Shown here: positions 46,805-56,255 of the stretch, piece by piece
Position numbering within the stretch: position 1 is the first letter of the stretch
Layout of the letters: each line of letters begins with the position of its first letter
Assembly: GCA_963740215.1 (NCBI GenBank)
Contig: CAVUDJ010000006.1
Span: 1-64,000 of the forward strand
DNA: 64,000 nucleotides
Reading direction: 5' to 3'
Origin: CAVVAL01 sp963740215
GTDB taxonomy: Bacteria > Actinomycetota > Actinomycetes > Mycobacteriales > Cryptosporangiaceae
The notes under the pieces: generated by a model
What the model was told of the DNA's origin: nothing
What the model saw: the letters and a program-made list of their open reading frames with translations, nothing else
Databases searched by the model: none
Translations under genes and position numbers: made by a program

Positions 46805-47707
46805 ATGAAGCCCCCGGACCGCTGCCGGATCACCTATCTCATCGTCGTCCTAATTGTCACCGTCTCCGGCTGTGGCGACAAGACGGATTCGAAGCGCGAT
46901 ACGCTCGATGACCCATCCCCGCCTACGTCTACGGCGTTTCCCACACAACCGGCGCCTACAGCAACGTCGCTCAGCCCTGCGCAGGCCCCATCGAGCGCGC
47001 CGCCTCCCGCGACCGCGGGTCCGGTATCGAAGAGCGCGCGGATCGTCGCCTGGATCAAAGACCTCGGTCCCCTCGGCGGAGGATCGGGACCGTCAGATGC
47101 CGCATTCAGCTCGATCGTGAACGACAAATGCACAGCTGCAATCACATGGGCGAAGGACCTTTCCGAGCCGGTGCGATCCTTGTACGAAGGCACGGGATCG
47201 GCGTGCCTCGCCGCGTTCCACGGCCAACCGCAGAGATGGAGCCGCGCCGAGGCTGCCCTGGTGACCGTGACTTCACGACGCGCGAGCTTGGATTGCTTCG
47301 GCCAGGCGACCTTTCTGCTGTTGAAGCAACTCGTCGACCTGCATCGCACGGACCCCAATCGACCGCTGAGGAAAGGCAAAGCGAGCCCAGGAAGCGGCCC
47401 ACGCTGCCCCCAAATCCTCACCGTTGATCCCGATCACGGCCCAGCCGCCGGCGGATATCCAGTCCGCATCAACGGGATCCACCTACCCACATCAGTCGGT
47501 ATCCATTTCGGCAACGTCTACCGGAGGGTCACGTCGACGAAGGACGGCCGTGAGGCCATCGTGATCGCACCGCCACGAGGCGCGCAGGAGGAACAGGTAT
47601 CCGTGTGGCCGGATGGATGGCCATACCAAGCGATGAACTCGGCACGGTTTAGCTACGACCACTCTCCCGATGCGGCGGTATCTGAATCACTGACGAACAG
47701 CAACTGA
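46805..47707 (+). CDS. Lipoprotein with conserved domain and IPT/TIG-like C-terminus (paralogue 2)
   Basis: This roughly 300-aa protein has lipobox YLIVVLIVTVSGC (Cys about residue 23) and a Pro/Ser/Thr linker. The same conserved domain as the gene upstream follows: RIVAWIKDLGPLGGGSGPSD, EPVRSLYEGTGSACLAAFHG, LDCFGQATFLLLKQLVDLHR. The IPT/TIG-like tail reads VDPDHGPAAGGYPVRINGIH, then GIHFGNVYRRVTSTKDGREA. I chose ATG over the TTG nine bases upstream. It converges on the broken minus-strand membrane gene, and the intergenic space is about 30 bases. Confidence 0.72.
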   Translation: MKPPDRCRITYLIVVLIVTVSGCGDKTDSKRDTLDDPSPPTSTAFPTQPAPTATSLSPAQAPSSAPPPATAGPVSKSARIVAWIKDLGPLGGGSGPSDAAFSSIVNDKCTAAITWAKDLSEPVRSLYEGTGSACLAAFHGQPQRWSRAEAALVTVTSRRASLDCFGQATFLLLKQLVDLHRTDPNRPLRKGKASPGSGPRCPQILTVDPDHGPAAGGYPVRINGIHLPTSVGIHFGNVYRRVTSTKDGREAIVIAPPRGAQEEQVSVWPDGWPYQAMNSARFSYDHSPDAAVSESLTNSN

Positions 47708-47735
47708 CATGAGCCCGAAAGCCCGCGCGCCCCGG

Positions 47736-48458
47736 TCACGTCCCCCGGAGGGCCTGGCTGTCGGCGCGCTGCAGAAGCCGGGAGACCGTCGTAGCGGTAC
47801 AGGTACAATGAGTTCGGTATCTTGATGGATTGTTCGTCGACGCCGGGTGACATTGATCGCCAGGCTCTTCGTGCCGTAGACGGCAACGGCGGTCAGTTGT
47901 GTGGGATCCGTACTGATGGAGTTGGCGTAGCCTTCGCCGGCTGCACGGGCGAGGCGTTCGGTGTCCCAGAAGAGGAGCAGCGCCAGGCCGGTGACCAGGA
48001 ACGCGAGCAGGACTCTCGACGGCGGAGCGGTCTGCTCGAGGTGGCGGGTGAGCCAGAATCCGTAAATCGCGCAGAGAAGCGCCGCGGTGAGGACCAGAGG
48101 AACGATGAACCGTTCTGTCGTGGGCGCGAGAAAAGCAAGAGCGACGCCCAAGAGGATCCATCCGGCCCAGGACCAGCGTAGAGCTCGGGCCACGCGTCGC
48201 AGCAGCCCACCTACCGCCGGGGCGCGGGTGGCTGCGACCCAGGAGGCGGCGGTGGACCAGGTACAACAGCAGCCCCAGCATAACGAGCGTGGTTACCGGC
48301 ACGGCGAGCACGTTGATGCTCCTGAGGATGTAGTCCTGGGTGGTGAACCCGACGATGCTGGTGTCATAGCCGAGCTCGCTGGCTTGCACACTGGTGCGCA
48401 CCCAACCGAAGTAGAAGAGCAGTGCCGTGCCAGCGGCGATCGGACCGATGGTGGCCAT
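47736..48458 (-). pseudogene. Polytopic membrane protein, paralogue B, frame-disrupted
   Basis: A close paralogue of the 314-aa plus-strand protein. It reads GTALLFYFGWVRTSVQASEL, GYDTSIVGFTTQDYILRSIN and VPVTTLVMLGLLLYLVHRRL. After a frame change near 48230 it continues RWSWAGWILLGVALAFLAPT and LLAFLVTGLALLLFWDTERL. After another near 47880 it gives SPGVDEQSIKIPNSLYLYRY, and the last frame ends RLLQRADSQALRGT. The homologous frame also extends upstream of the chosen ATG (RSNRQQLDALAEPPPAPPVT), so the true start is further up. Two frame changes could be errors or real decay. Confidence 0.6.
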
Positions 48459-48639
48459 CGTCGAAATCAGCTCGACGGGGGACCGCGATTGCGTGCCCGT
48501 GACAGGTGGAGCCGGCGGCGGTTCCGCGAGTGCGTCCAGCTGCTGCCGGTTGGAGCGCGCAGGTACTTATGGCGCGGGCACTGCAGATTCTGCGGTCGGT
48601 GGGGACTGACCGCGCACGCGCCGACTTCGCGTGCCCATG

Positions 48640-49581
48640 TCAGCTCTCGTAAGTGAAGATCACTAGCATCCTCGGCGTCTCGGTCGCTGACAACGACACT
48701 ATTTCGCCCGGCGTGTTACCCGGTGGCACTACCACCACGACGGTCTGGTCGTCGATGATGCGGGGAGCGACCTCAGTCTCACCGAAGTATATTCCGGTAG
48801 CATTTCGCAGGTTCTCCCCACTCAGGCGGATATCGTAGCCGCCCGCCAAAGGGCCGCTCTTAGGCTCAACCGCCGTGATGAACTCGCAGCTCGATCTACC
48901 GTTGCCCCGAACCCTCCCCGCTGGATCTGGGCGTCTACCCGGTGCGCCTCCACCAGCGCCATCAGCGTCTTGAACACGTCGAGCCCCATACAGTCGTACG
49001 CGTAGGGCACCTTTTCACGCGCCTGCTCATAGCTCTGGTCTGCTCCCGCCCACAACTCAGAGCGGCCATGGAACGCGGCCAAGCAGGCAGCCGCTGCTCC
49101 CCCGTAGACGTCGCGGTTTGCTTCGGCGAGAAGCTCCGAGGTCTCCAGCGCGCCCTCGCACTGCCCACGAGAGGGCTCGGAGTAGGCTTCCTCAGCCAAA
49201 TCTCCGCCACCACCCAGCGGCCCATAATCCCATCCATTCGATGATCCGCGTGGCCGTCGAACGAGACCCTTCGGACCGGTCGCCCGCCGACGAGCTGGTC
49301 GAACGCAGACTCTTCGGGCCGGTTGGTCCCCGACGAGCTCGTGGCTTTCCCGCGGCGGGTGGGCGCCGCTGGCTCTAAACCGGGTGGCTGGAAACCGGAT
49401 GGCTGGGTCGCGCCCGTAGGAGACGCTGAGGCGGCAGGGGTGGTGGGCGGCGCTGTCACGCTGGGCGGAGGCGACGCGGAAAGCTCGTCATCGCCGGGTC
49501 CGATCTGGCTGCACCCGAACGACGCTCCTGCCACCACAGCAACCGCGAGACACGCGCTATAGCCCTGAAGACCCGCTTCAA
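48640..49581 (-). pseudogene. Lipoprotein, paralogue 3, frame-disrupted
   Basis: Third copy of the lipoprotein architecture, on the minus strand. A possible TTG start gives LKRVFRAIA; after a frame change the lipobox CLAVAVVAGASFGC and a Pro/Thr/Ala linker follow. The conserved domain appears as TRIIEWM, then DYGPLGGGGDLAEEAYSEPS, GGAAAACLAAFHGRSELW, and YDCMGLDVFKTLMALVEAHR. The IPT/TIG-like end is in another frame: AGGYDIRLSGENLRNATGIY, then LSATETPRMLVIFTYES. At least three frame changes occur. It lies upstream of membrane paralogue B, so the membrane-protein/lipoprotein pair is duplicated with gene order swapped. Confidence 0.55.
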
Positions 49582-49888
49582 GCGTACTGGCGGCGCAGCC
49601 GCACTTGCCGAGGCCGTGGAAGCCGGCTACGTCAGCTCGGCGGCTCTTCTCGACGGCCTCGTCGGCATCCGCCGCATCGTCGAGGCGGCTGTGCCGCAGT
49701 TGCAGCCGCCGGAGTAACGGTGCCGTGTTCGTGCCGCCACAGAACACGCCCGGTCCCAGTGCAGCAGGCCGAACGGATCCTCGGGTGCTGAGAAACGCTC
49801 AACGCTCGCCACCCGGCCAAGGCGCGCCGCTCCGCGCATACCTACCTTCGTGCAGCGCCGAGAGCTCGTACATGACTACCCTGCACCC
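49582..49888. other. Gap before TPR gene, with a TPR-like relic
   Basis: The plus strand carries a short coherent frame (LKTRFKRTGGAAALAEAVEA, ending AVPQLQPPE) that resembles part of an actinobacterial TPR unit but has no start. It probably is a relic. No promoter motif was confidently identified. Confidence 0.3.
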
Positions 49889-52564
49889 ATGAACGCCCGC
49901 GCGGCAGTACGGCGGCGGATCGAGTCGTTCTTCAGCCATGACAAATCGCTGGTCTCCGAGCCCGAGGGGATCCGCGAGGCTCGGTTGGTCCTGACCGAAG
50001 CGCTGAGCGTGCGCTCCGACGGGGATCTCGACATCGATGGCGACGCCTTAGCGCTTGGTGCCTGGCTGTTCTGGTGCCGATGGCAGCAGGCCCCGACCGA
50101 TTCCGACGATCCCGACGCGCAGACCGCCTACCGTATGTTCGCTATACAACACGCCGCAGATGCCACGGCGCCTATCCCACCGGATATCGCAGAGACCATG
50201 GCGGATCCGAACAACGATCAGCCAGTATCAGACTTGCTCCATCACGAGGCGCGCGATCTCATCGATGGCTGCCTGCGGCAGTTCGACGACGTGGCGGTGA
50301 ATTTGGGCGTCACGCTGGCGCGGTGCGCTGTTGCCATCGCAGTAGACGGATCCGCAGACCAAGCCGAGTACGCCTGCAATCTCGGGGCTGGACTGTTTTC
50401 CCGCTATGAACACCACGGCGCTGCGGAGGACCTCGACGAGGCGGTCGAACGATTCCAGCTAGCTGCCACGTCAGGCCACGGCACTCTGGCCGAACGGGCC
50501 CGTTACCTGGCCAACCTCGGGGTGGCGCTACACACAAGGTTTCAGCTGTTGCCACGGAACGAGGACCTGGCCGAGTCCGTACGCGCGCACCGGCAGGCGA
50601 TTAGGGCGCATCCGGGCGCGGAGCGGTACCGAACGCAGTACGCCGCTGTACTGAACACCCGCTACGAACACGAAGGGCGGTCGCGCGACCTCAGCCGCGC
50701 CATCCGGCACGCGCGAGGCACGAGCCCGCTCGCGGTCAGCAACCACGCCAGCATGCTTCGTCATCGGTACGAGCGATACGGCGACATCAGCGATCTAGCA
50801 GAGTCGTCACGGCTCCTGGAAGGCGCCGTCCGGATCACGCCGGCCGGTGACCCGGAGCGGGCCCGGCGACCGTCCAGCCTGGCCGCGACGCGCTTGATGC
50901 GCTTCGGCGCGACAGACGAGATCGGCGACCTCGACATGGCCATCGCCCTGCACGAGGAGGCTGTATCCATCGCACGGGTCGAGGATCCGCATCGACTGGA
51001 CTACTTGTCGAACCTTGGCCACGCGCTGCACGAACGCTACGAGGAACGCGGCGACTTCGCCGACCTGGACCGTGCGCTGGCCATGCACGAGGCGGCCAAT
51101 AGGCCCGGTCGCTGGGGCGGGGTGCGGGGCGGCAACGAGGCCAACGCGCTCGCGGCTCGGTTTGACCATCTGAGTGAGCTCGCCGATCTGGACCGGGCGC
51201 TCAAGGCGTACGTCGCAAACCTCGAGGCGCTGCCGCCGATGCACATCCATCGCGGCAGCCATTTGTGCAACCTCGGCAGCCTATGGCTCGTTCGGTTCAA
51301 TCGCACCAATGACCTCGCCGACCTACATAGATCGATCGATCTCTATCGAGAGTCGATCCGGGCCGCGCCCCCGGCGCACCGGGACCGCTCCCGCCGGCTC
51401 GCCAACCTCGGCGCCTCACTCGATTCGCTATACGAACGCATTGGTGTGCCCTCTGTACTCGACGAGGCGATCGACGCACATCGCGAGGCGTACCGAATGG
51501 CGACTCTGTCGCGGCGCCGTCATCACGGTGCCGCCCTCGGTGTAGCACTGCACTTGCGCTATCACCTTCGGGGCAGAGCGGCCGATATCGACGACGCCAT
51601 CCGGATGCACAGTGCAGCGGTGGACTGCCGTCCCGACCATCCCGACCGGCCCCGGCGTCGCTCGCTACTGGCCAGCGTGTTGATGACCCGATACGTCGAG
51701 AAGCACGGGCACGCCGACCTAGAGAAGGCCGTCGTCGAGTTGCGTGAGGCAGTCGCCGCGACACCAGATCGGCACGTCGAGCGCGTCGGCCGGGAGGTCA
51801 TGCTGGGCGGCGCACTGGCGAGGCTCGCCACACGTACTCGCGATCCCGCCGTCGCCGACGAGGCGATCACGCTGCTGCAGGCCTGCGCCGACCGTCAGGA
51901 CGCGAGCTCGCCGCGCGGCTACAGGTTCCGCACGCTGGGAGACGCGCTGGAAGCCCGCGGGCAAATCACAGGTGATGTGGCCAACGTACGCGACGCAATC
52001 GCCGCGTACCGGTCGGCCATAGCGGCTACCGGTCCAGACGAACCAGACCAGGCTCTCAACCGCTATGACCTGGGCGGCGCGCTCGCGGCGCTCGCGGGCG
52101 CGACGCGCGACCCCACACCGCGCAACGAGGCCATCGCCGAATATCGGCTCGCGGCGGCGCAGGTGACTGCACCGGTGCCGCTCCGGATCCATGCCGCAGG
52201 TGAGTTCGCCTCGCTCGCACTTGCATCAGGTGATCCAGCGCAATCGGTGGAGGGGTTCGCGCTAGCCCTGGAACTGCTCCCCCAGCTGGCGTGGCTCGGC
52301 CTCGCCCGGCCCGACCAGGAGCGGATGCTGGCAGACTGGAGCGCGCTCGCCGCGGACGCCGCCGCGTCGGCGCTACAGGCCGGCCGCTGCGGGCTGGCCA
52401 CGGAACTCATGGACCAAGGCCGCTCGCTGCTGTGGGAGCAGCAGTTGCGCTTGCGCGACAAACACACCGAACTGCGACGGCGCCATCCCCGGCTCGCCGG
52501 TCGCCTCCACCGCGTCCGCTTGGAACTTAACGCCCGGGCTCCGGCGATCGCTGACCAGTGGTAA
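49889..52564 (+). CDS. TPR-repeat protein of the TPR-CHAT family, lacking its CHAT domain
   Basis: This 891-aa protein consists of about fifteen TPR-like units of 40-50 residues, each with a phrase such as LGVALHTRFQLLPRNEDLAE or LGHALHERYEERGDFADLDR. The last units are the conserved FALALELLPQLAWLGLARPD and AGRCGLATELMDQGRSLLWE, which in actinobacterial proteins come just before a C-terminal CHAT protease. Here the frame stops at ARAPAIADQW, at that domain border. A CHAT gene lies 5 kb downstream, behind an inverted operon. I chose the ATG over a GTG 39 bases upstream. The protein likely serves as a sensor or scaffold. Confidence 0.8.
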   Translation: MNARAAVRRRIESFFSHDKSLVSEPEGIREARLVLTEALSVRSDGDLDIDGDALALGAWLFWCRWQQAPTDSDDPDAQTAYRMFAIQHAADATAPIPPDIAETMADPNNDQPVSDLLHHEARDLIDGCLRQFDDVAVNLGVTLARCAVAIAVDGSADQAEYACNLGAGLFSRYEHHGAAEDLDEAVERFQLAATSGHGTLAERARYLANLGVALHTRFQLLPRNEDLAESVRAHRQAIRAHPGAERYRTQYAAVLNTRYEHEGRSRDLSRAIRHARGTSPLAVSNHASMLRHRYERYGDISDLAESSRLLEGAVRITPAGDPERARRPSSLAATRLMRFGATDEIGDLDMAIALHEEAVSIARVEDPHRLDYLSNLGHALHERYEERGDFADLDRALAMHEAANRPGRWGGVRGGNEANALAARFDHLSELADLDRALKAYVANLEALPPMHIHRGSHLCNLGSLWLVRFNRTNDLADLHRSIDLYRESIRAAPPAHRDRSRRLANLGASLDSLYERIGVPSVLDEAIDAHREAYRMATLSRRRHHGAALGVALHLRYHLRGRAADIDDAIRMHSAAVDCRPDHPDRPRRRSLLASVLMTRYVEKHGHADLEKAVVELREAVAATPDRHVERVGREVMLGGALARLATRTRDPAVADEAITLLQACADRQDASSPRGYRFRTLGDALEARGQITGDVANVRDAIAAYRSAIAATGPDEPDQALNRYDLGGALAALAGATRDPTPRNEAIAEYRLAAAQVTAPVPLRIHAAGEFASLALASGDPAQSVEGFALALELLPQLAWLGLARPDQERMLADWSALAADAAASALQAGRCGLATELMDQGRSLLWEQQLRLRDKHTELRRRHPRLAGRLHRVRLELNARAPAIADQW

Positions 52565-52575
52565 CCGACCCTGGG

Positions 52576-53569
52576 TCAACCGAGCTGCACCGCCACCTCT
52601 GCCAGCCTCACCGCCGACGGCGCATCGGCGGAGCGCAAGGCCCGGGCGACACCGGTACCGAGCGCCGCCGCCCAAGCACCGCGCGGCCTCTGCTCGAGCA
52701 GCTCAACCGCCGTCTCCGGCCGCACCGCCCTGATCGCACAGGCCGCGGCGTCCATATCCCACGACGCGGAACTGGTACAGCAGGACCTCGCGGCTCGGAC
52801 GGGTGATGGCGCGGGTCACCAGCGGGCCGAGCATCCCTACCGCACTCACGTAGCCGTCCAGCCCGCCTGCCCAACCGGCGTAGCGCGCGGCGACCGCCCC
52901 CTGGCTGCGAGCCGCCTGCATTGATACGGACGTCGGCGCCGTCGGACATATCTGTGCTGGCGCCCGTCCGCTCGACCCGAAAGCACAGTGCGAGGCTGAG
53001 GTGGAAAGCAGCGCGGCACGGGAGGTGGCCATAGACGTGACGTAGCCGGTCTCCGCGTCGTGCTCGGCCAAGGCGGTCAGGAGTTGGCGAAACCGCTGGA
53101 TCACTTCGTCCAGGCAAACCGGCGCCTCGGCGCTCTGTACTTGCGCGAGGAGCTCCACCGCATCGTCGGCAGCTGCGTCGAACGGGCTCCGGCCCGGCCT
53201 TGCCGTTCGCCTCTTCGACCAGCGGCCGGAGCTCATGCGGCACCGCGTGCGGGGAGACCGCGTCGATAGTGACGAAGATGGAGATCGCTGTCGTCGGCGG
53301 GCGGGCGCGGGACCAAGGCCCGGTGGCGGGCCACTACAGTCTCGCCACCGCTAGGGCGGCGTTGAGCGGGACGGCGCCGTCGGCGTCGTGTGCGCCGCGC
53401 CAAATCCGCTCCACTAGCTCCTCGATGGCCACTCCAGAACCTGGTCGGGCTGGCCGTCGCGGACGAATGCGGCGATGCGGGCCTCGACGATGGCCACCAA
53501 ATCCCGTCAGTCGCGCGCCATGCGTGCCGTGCTCGCGGCTGGGTCGACGTGGACCGGCTCGCCCGTCAT
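52576..53569 (-). pseudogene. TPR-CHAT-family TPR-region gene, frame-disrupted (fourth gene of hydrolase-caspase operon)
   Basis: An ATG overlaps the TGA of the 505-aa gene. Segments in changing frames read MTGEPVHVDPAASTARMARD, AIEELVERIWRGAHDADGAV, DEVIQRFRQLLTALAEHDAE, AAFHLSLALCFRVERTGAST, RYAGWAGGLDGYVSAVGMLG and AIRAVRPETAVELLEQRPRG, ending LAEVAVQLG. The last resembles the AGRPERAVELLEQGR segment near the end of TPR regions in TPR-CHAT proteins. About 330 residues would result. Four or more frame changes are present. It ends 11 bases from the convergent TPR gene. Confidence 0.5.
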
Positions 53570-55083
53570 CTCGCCGGCCCGAGCTGCAGGACAGTGAGCC
53601 GGTCGGGCAGGTCGGGAGCCGGCCATTGAATCCTGGCGTACAGCTCTTCGGACGTGGGCGATGATTCTAGCTGGACCGCGTGCGGCTCATCGCCGAGGAC
53701 CACGGCGAACTGGATGTCGGGCGGCGAATCGGGCCTCACATTCGCGACCACCACCACGGCGTCGTCGCCCGCTCGCATGATGGTGCCCATTGCCCCACTA
53801 CCAAGCAGGGCCTCCAGTCCTGGCGGCAGGTCGAACGTCGCCCCGGTGTACTGCCCGGACGAGTCCCGCGTGGTGCCCGCTGTGCTGAGCCGGACGGGGT
53901 GTACGGCAAGTAGATCACGGCCGAGCCGCTGGGCCGCCGCTAGAAGGCGTCCGGGCAGCTGCGTGGTCACCGATCGGCCCAGCACTTCTGCCTCGGCCGC
54001 CACGGCGGCCAGCCAGCCCGTTGTCGCGGGCGTCAGCCGGAGTTGACGGGCGTGCGCCGGCGCCACGGCGTCCACCGGCTCCAGGGTCGGCTGGTGCGGG
54101 TCTGGTCCCCAGAAGCTGGTTACCGCAGTGTCGAAGACACATCTTAGGTACCGCATGTGGCGCTGGCGCAGGTCTTCTAGGTCCGGCCGGTCCTTGCCCT
54201 GGCTCAGCAGTCTCAGGCCATGGTCGAACAGGCGCAAGCCCATGGCGAGGACGGGGAGGCCGTGTCGTGCCGCCACGGTGAAGGCCTCGGACGCCTCGGC
54301 GATCGCTGACGGCTGGCGCAGCAGGGCAAACCCGCGCAGCAAGTGGGCATCGAAGGAGTCGGGCCGTGCCTCCAGCAGCGCCCGCGTCCATCTCTCTAGC
54401 CGGTCGTCGTAGCAGCGGACGAACTGGTAGCCCATGACCAGCGCCAGGCCGTCGTCGGGGGGCGGCAGTTGGCGGGGTGTCACGAGGCGGGCCGAAAGGA
54501 GGTCACCGACATGCAGGAAGGCGAGCATCGTGGCGGCCAGGCGGTCACCCGGGACGAACTGGTAGCCGGGCTGGCCGTTCTGGGGCACGATCCGCATCGG
54601 CAGGCCAGGGGCAAGCATCATGCACGACGCCGGCTGGTCGCCGACGGACATCTGTGCCAGAAGGTTCCCACCGTCGGATCGGGACGGTGCGGCCAGCAAC
54701 CCACCGTCCGCCTCGGACACCGATGCCGCGTAGGGCGAGGAGCCGCCGTCGTACTCCCAGCCGGCGATCCAGCCGTTCAGCAGGGACCGCTCGGTGTGCT
54801 GCGCGTGTGCACGCCGCACTATGGTGTGGACGTGCTGCAGCGCCGGGCCGGGCCGAACGCGGAAGCTCCCGGAGAGCCGCTCGCCTGAGGCGAGGGTGCC
54901 GTGGGCGAAGTACAAGCCAGGCCCGGGCAACCGCACCTCGACGGACATACCGGCCACCAGCGACCGCTCCGCCACGGTCAGCTGCTCCTCATCCAGAATG
55001 CGCAGCGCGCCGACGACCTCTCCGTCGGCCGCGTCCTGGTCGCGGTACACAAGGGTCACCGATGTGTTCGCGGGCTGGCTCAT
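53566..55083 (-). CDS. 505-aa conserved protein of unknown function in caspase operon
   Basis: In good frame, with ATGA overlaps on both sides. The N-terminus is a beta domain: NTSVTLVYRDQDAADGEVVG, then GMSVEVRLPGPGLYFAHGTL. A linker follows, then a helical middle with YQFVRCYDDRLERWTRALLE, LLRGFALLRQPSAIAEASEA and GLPVLAMGLRLFDHGLRLLS, which reads like TPR-type pairs. The C-terminus is another beta-rich domain (DDAVVVVANVRPDSPPDIQF, then LYARIQWPAPDLPDRLTVLQ). No catalytic motif is seen. Tight coupling to the caspase-like gene suggests a substrate, scaffold or regulator of that protease. Confidence 0.7.
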   Translation of the reverse strand: MSQPANTSVTLVYRDQDAADGEVVGALRILDEEQLTVAERSLVAGMSVEVRLPGPGLYFAHGTLASGERLSGSFRVRPGPALQHVHTIVRRAHAQHTERSLLNGWIAGWEYDGGSSPYAASVSEADGGLLAAPSRSDGGNLLAQMSVGDQPASCMMLAPGLPMRIVPQNGQPGYQFVPGDRLAATMLAFLHVGDLLSARLVTPRQLPPPDDGLALVMGYQFVRCYDDRLERWTRALLEARPDSFDAHLLRGFALLRQPSAIAEASEAFTVAARHGLPVLAMGLRLFDHGLRLLSQGKDRPDLEDLRQRHMRYLRCVFDTAVTSFWGPDPHQPTLEPVDAVAPAHARQLRLTPATTGWLAAVAAEAEVLGRSVTTQLPGRLLAAAQRLGRDLLAVHPVRLSTAGTTRDSSGQYTGATFDLPPGLEALLGSGAMGTIMRAGDDAVVVVANVRPDSPPDIQFAVVLGDEPHAVQLESSPTSEELYARIQWPAPDLPDRLTVLQLGPAR

Positions 55084-56255
55084 GCCGGCTCAACGGGGAG
55101 GTACCAGGTCTGGTTGGGCGGTGTCATGTCCTGCACGTGCGAGGTCTCATGGTAAAAGCCCTCGTCGAACGACATGTGCAGCCGGTACACGCCTGCGCTC
55201 ACTTCGCCGCGACCGTCCGCCCCGATCGAGTCGGGAACCACAGGCAGGGGGTCCGGTAGCCGATCATCGAGCGGATGCAGGCTGACGGCGGTAGCGGCGC
55301 GCAGCGCCTCCGGAGGGGCGCAGGTGAGCTGGAAAGGTACTTGCGGTGGTATGGAGAGGACGCGTAGGACGCCCCCAGGAGTGCCCATCCCTCCGATGTC
55401 GACATGTTGGACGGCGTCGCCGGGTGGCGTGTTCCACTCCACCACTGCATCCAGGTCTGGCCCCACCTGCTCGGTGAATACGGTCCATTTCCGGTCGCGG
55501 CCCCGGCGGGCACCGAGACCGTCGAGAGTCTGGAGCATGGCGACAGTGAACGGGGTTACCTCGCCTACAGACGCCCAGGCCAGTTGACCAGGAACCGTCG
55601 AGAACATGACAGGGGCGTGGCGGGCTCCGCGCGTGCGGTGAGGGACGTCCATCAGCGTGCCGCTCCTGGCTTCAAGCTCGAGCAGCTCGGTCGGCATGCC
55701 CCGGCACGCGTCGACGAAGTACGCCTGGGTGCGTGCCCGGCATCCCTCCATCGCGGCGTACACGTCAGCGAAGCTTGCACAATTCGCCAGCAATGAGTAC
55801 GGCTCTCGCCCCACGTCCTCGAGGAGGAGCAGCTGTTCACCTCTGCGCCCCCACCCGTGGCCGCAGAAATAGAACAGGGCCACATTGTCATCCCGGGAGT
55901 CGCACCGGCCGTACCAGCCGCGAAAGCCGGCGAGGAAATTGTCGAAGGTCGCGCGCTCTACGTCCACGTGGGACTCAGGCGATGGTTCGATCTGGACCGG
56001 CTCGGCATCGGAGATCAGCACCTCCACGGTGCCGAGCCGCAAGCCGCCACCGTCCACCGGGTTGGCCAGCAGCCAGTCCACGACCGCCCTCGCCGAGGGC
56101 GGTGGGGCGGTCAGCGAACCGAGATCCCGGAGGATCCTCCGTGACCGCGACGGTCCGCTGGCCCGCTCGCCGCAGAAGGGATACGGGCCGACGCCTACAA
56201 CGAAGGCGTGCAGGCGTGGTCCGTCGTCGCCTGCGTCCACGTCTATGCGGGTCAT
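55080..56255 (-). CDS. Caspase-like (peptidase C14) protein
   Basis: This 391-aa protein has a clear caspase/metacaspase catalytic dyad: NVALFYFCGHGWG with His133, and AYFVDACRG with Cys184. The spacing, and the hydrophobic strands before each residue, match the p20-like domain. The N-terminus reads LHAFVVGVGPYPFCGE, the usual first strand. The C-terminal 150 residues are a beta domain (FQLTCAPPEALRAATAVSLH, GVYRLHMSFDEGFYHETSHV), perhaps for partner binding. Start and stop both overlap neighbours by four bases. Bacterial caspase-like proteases often act as effectors in conflict or cell-death modules. Confidence 0.85.
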   Translation of the reverse strand: MTRIDVDAGDDGPRLHAFVVGVGPYPFCGERASGPSRSRRILRDLGSLTAPPPSARAVVDWLLANPVDGGGLRLGTVEVLISDAEPVQIEPSPESHVDVERATFDNFLAGFRGWYGRCDSRDDNVALFYFCGHGWGRRGEQLLLLEDVGREPYSLLANCASFADVYAAMEGCRARTQAYFVDACRGMPTELLELEARSGTLMDVPHRTRGARHAPVMFSTVPGQLAWASVGEVTPFTVAMLQTLDGLGARRGRDRKWTVFTEQVGPDLDAVVEWNTPPGDAVQHVDIGGMGTPGGVLRVLSIPPQVPFQLTCAPPEALRAATAVSLHPLDDRLPDPLPVVPDSIGADGRGEVSAGVYRLHMSFDEGFYHETSHVQDMTPPNQTWYLPVEPA

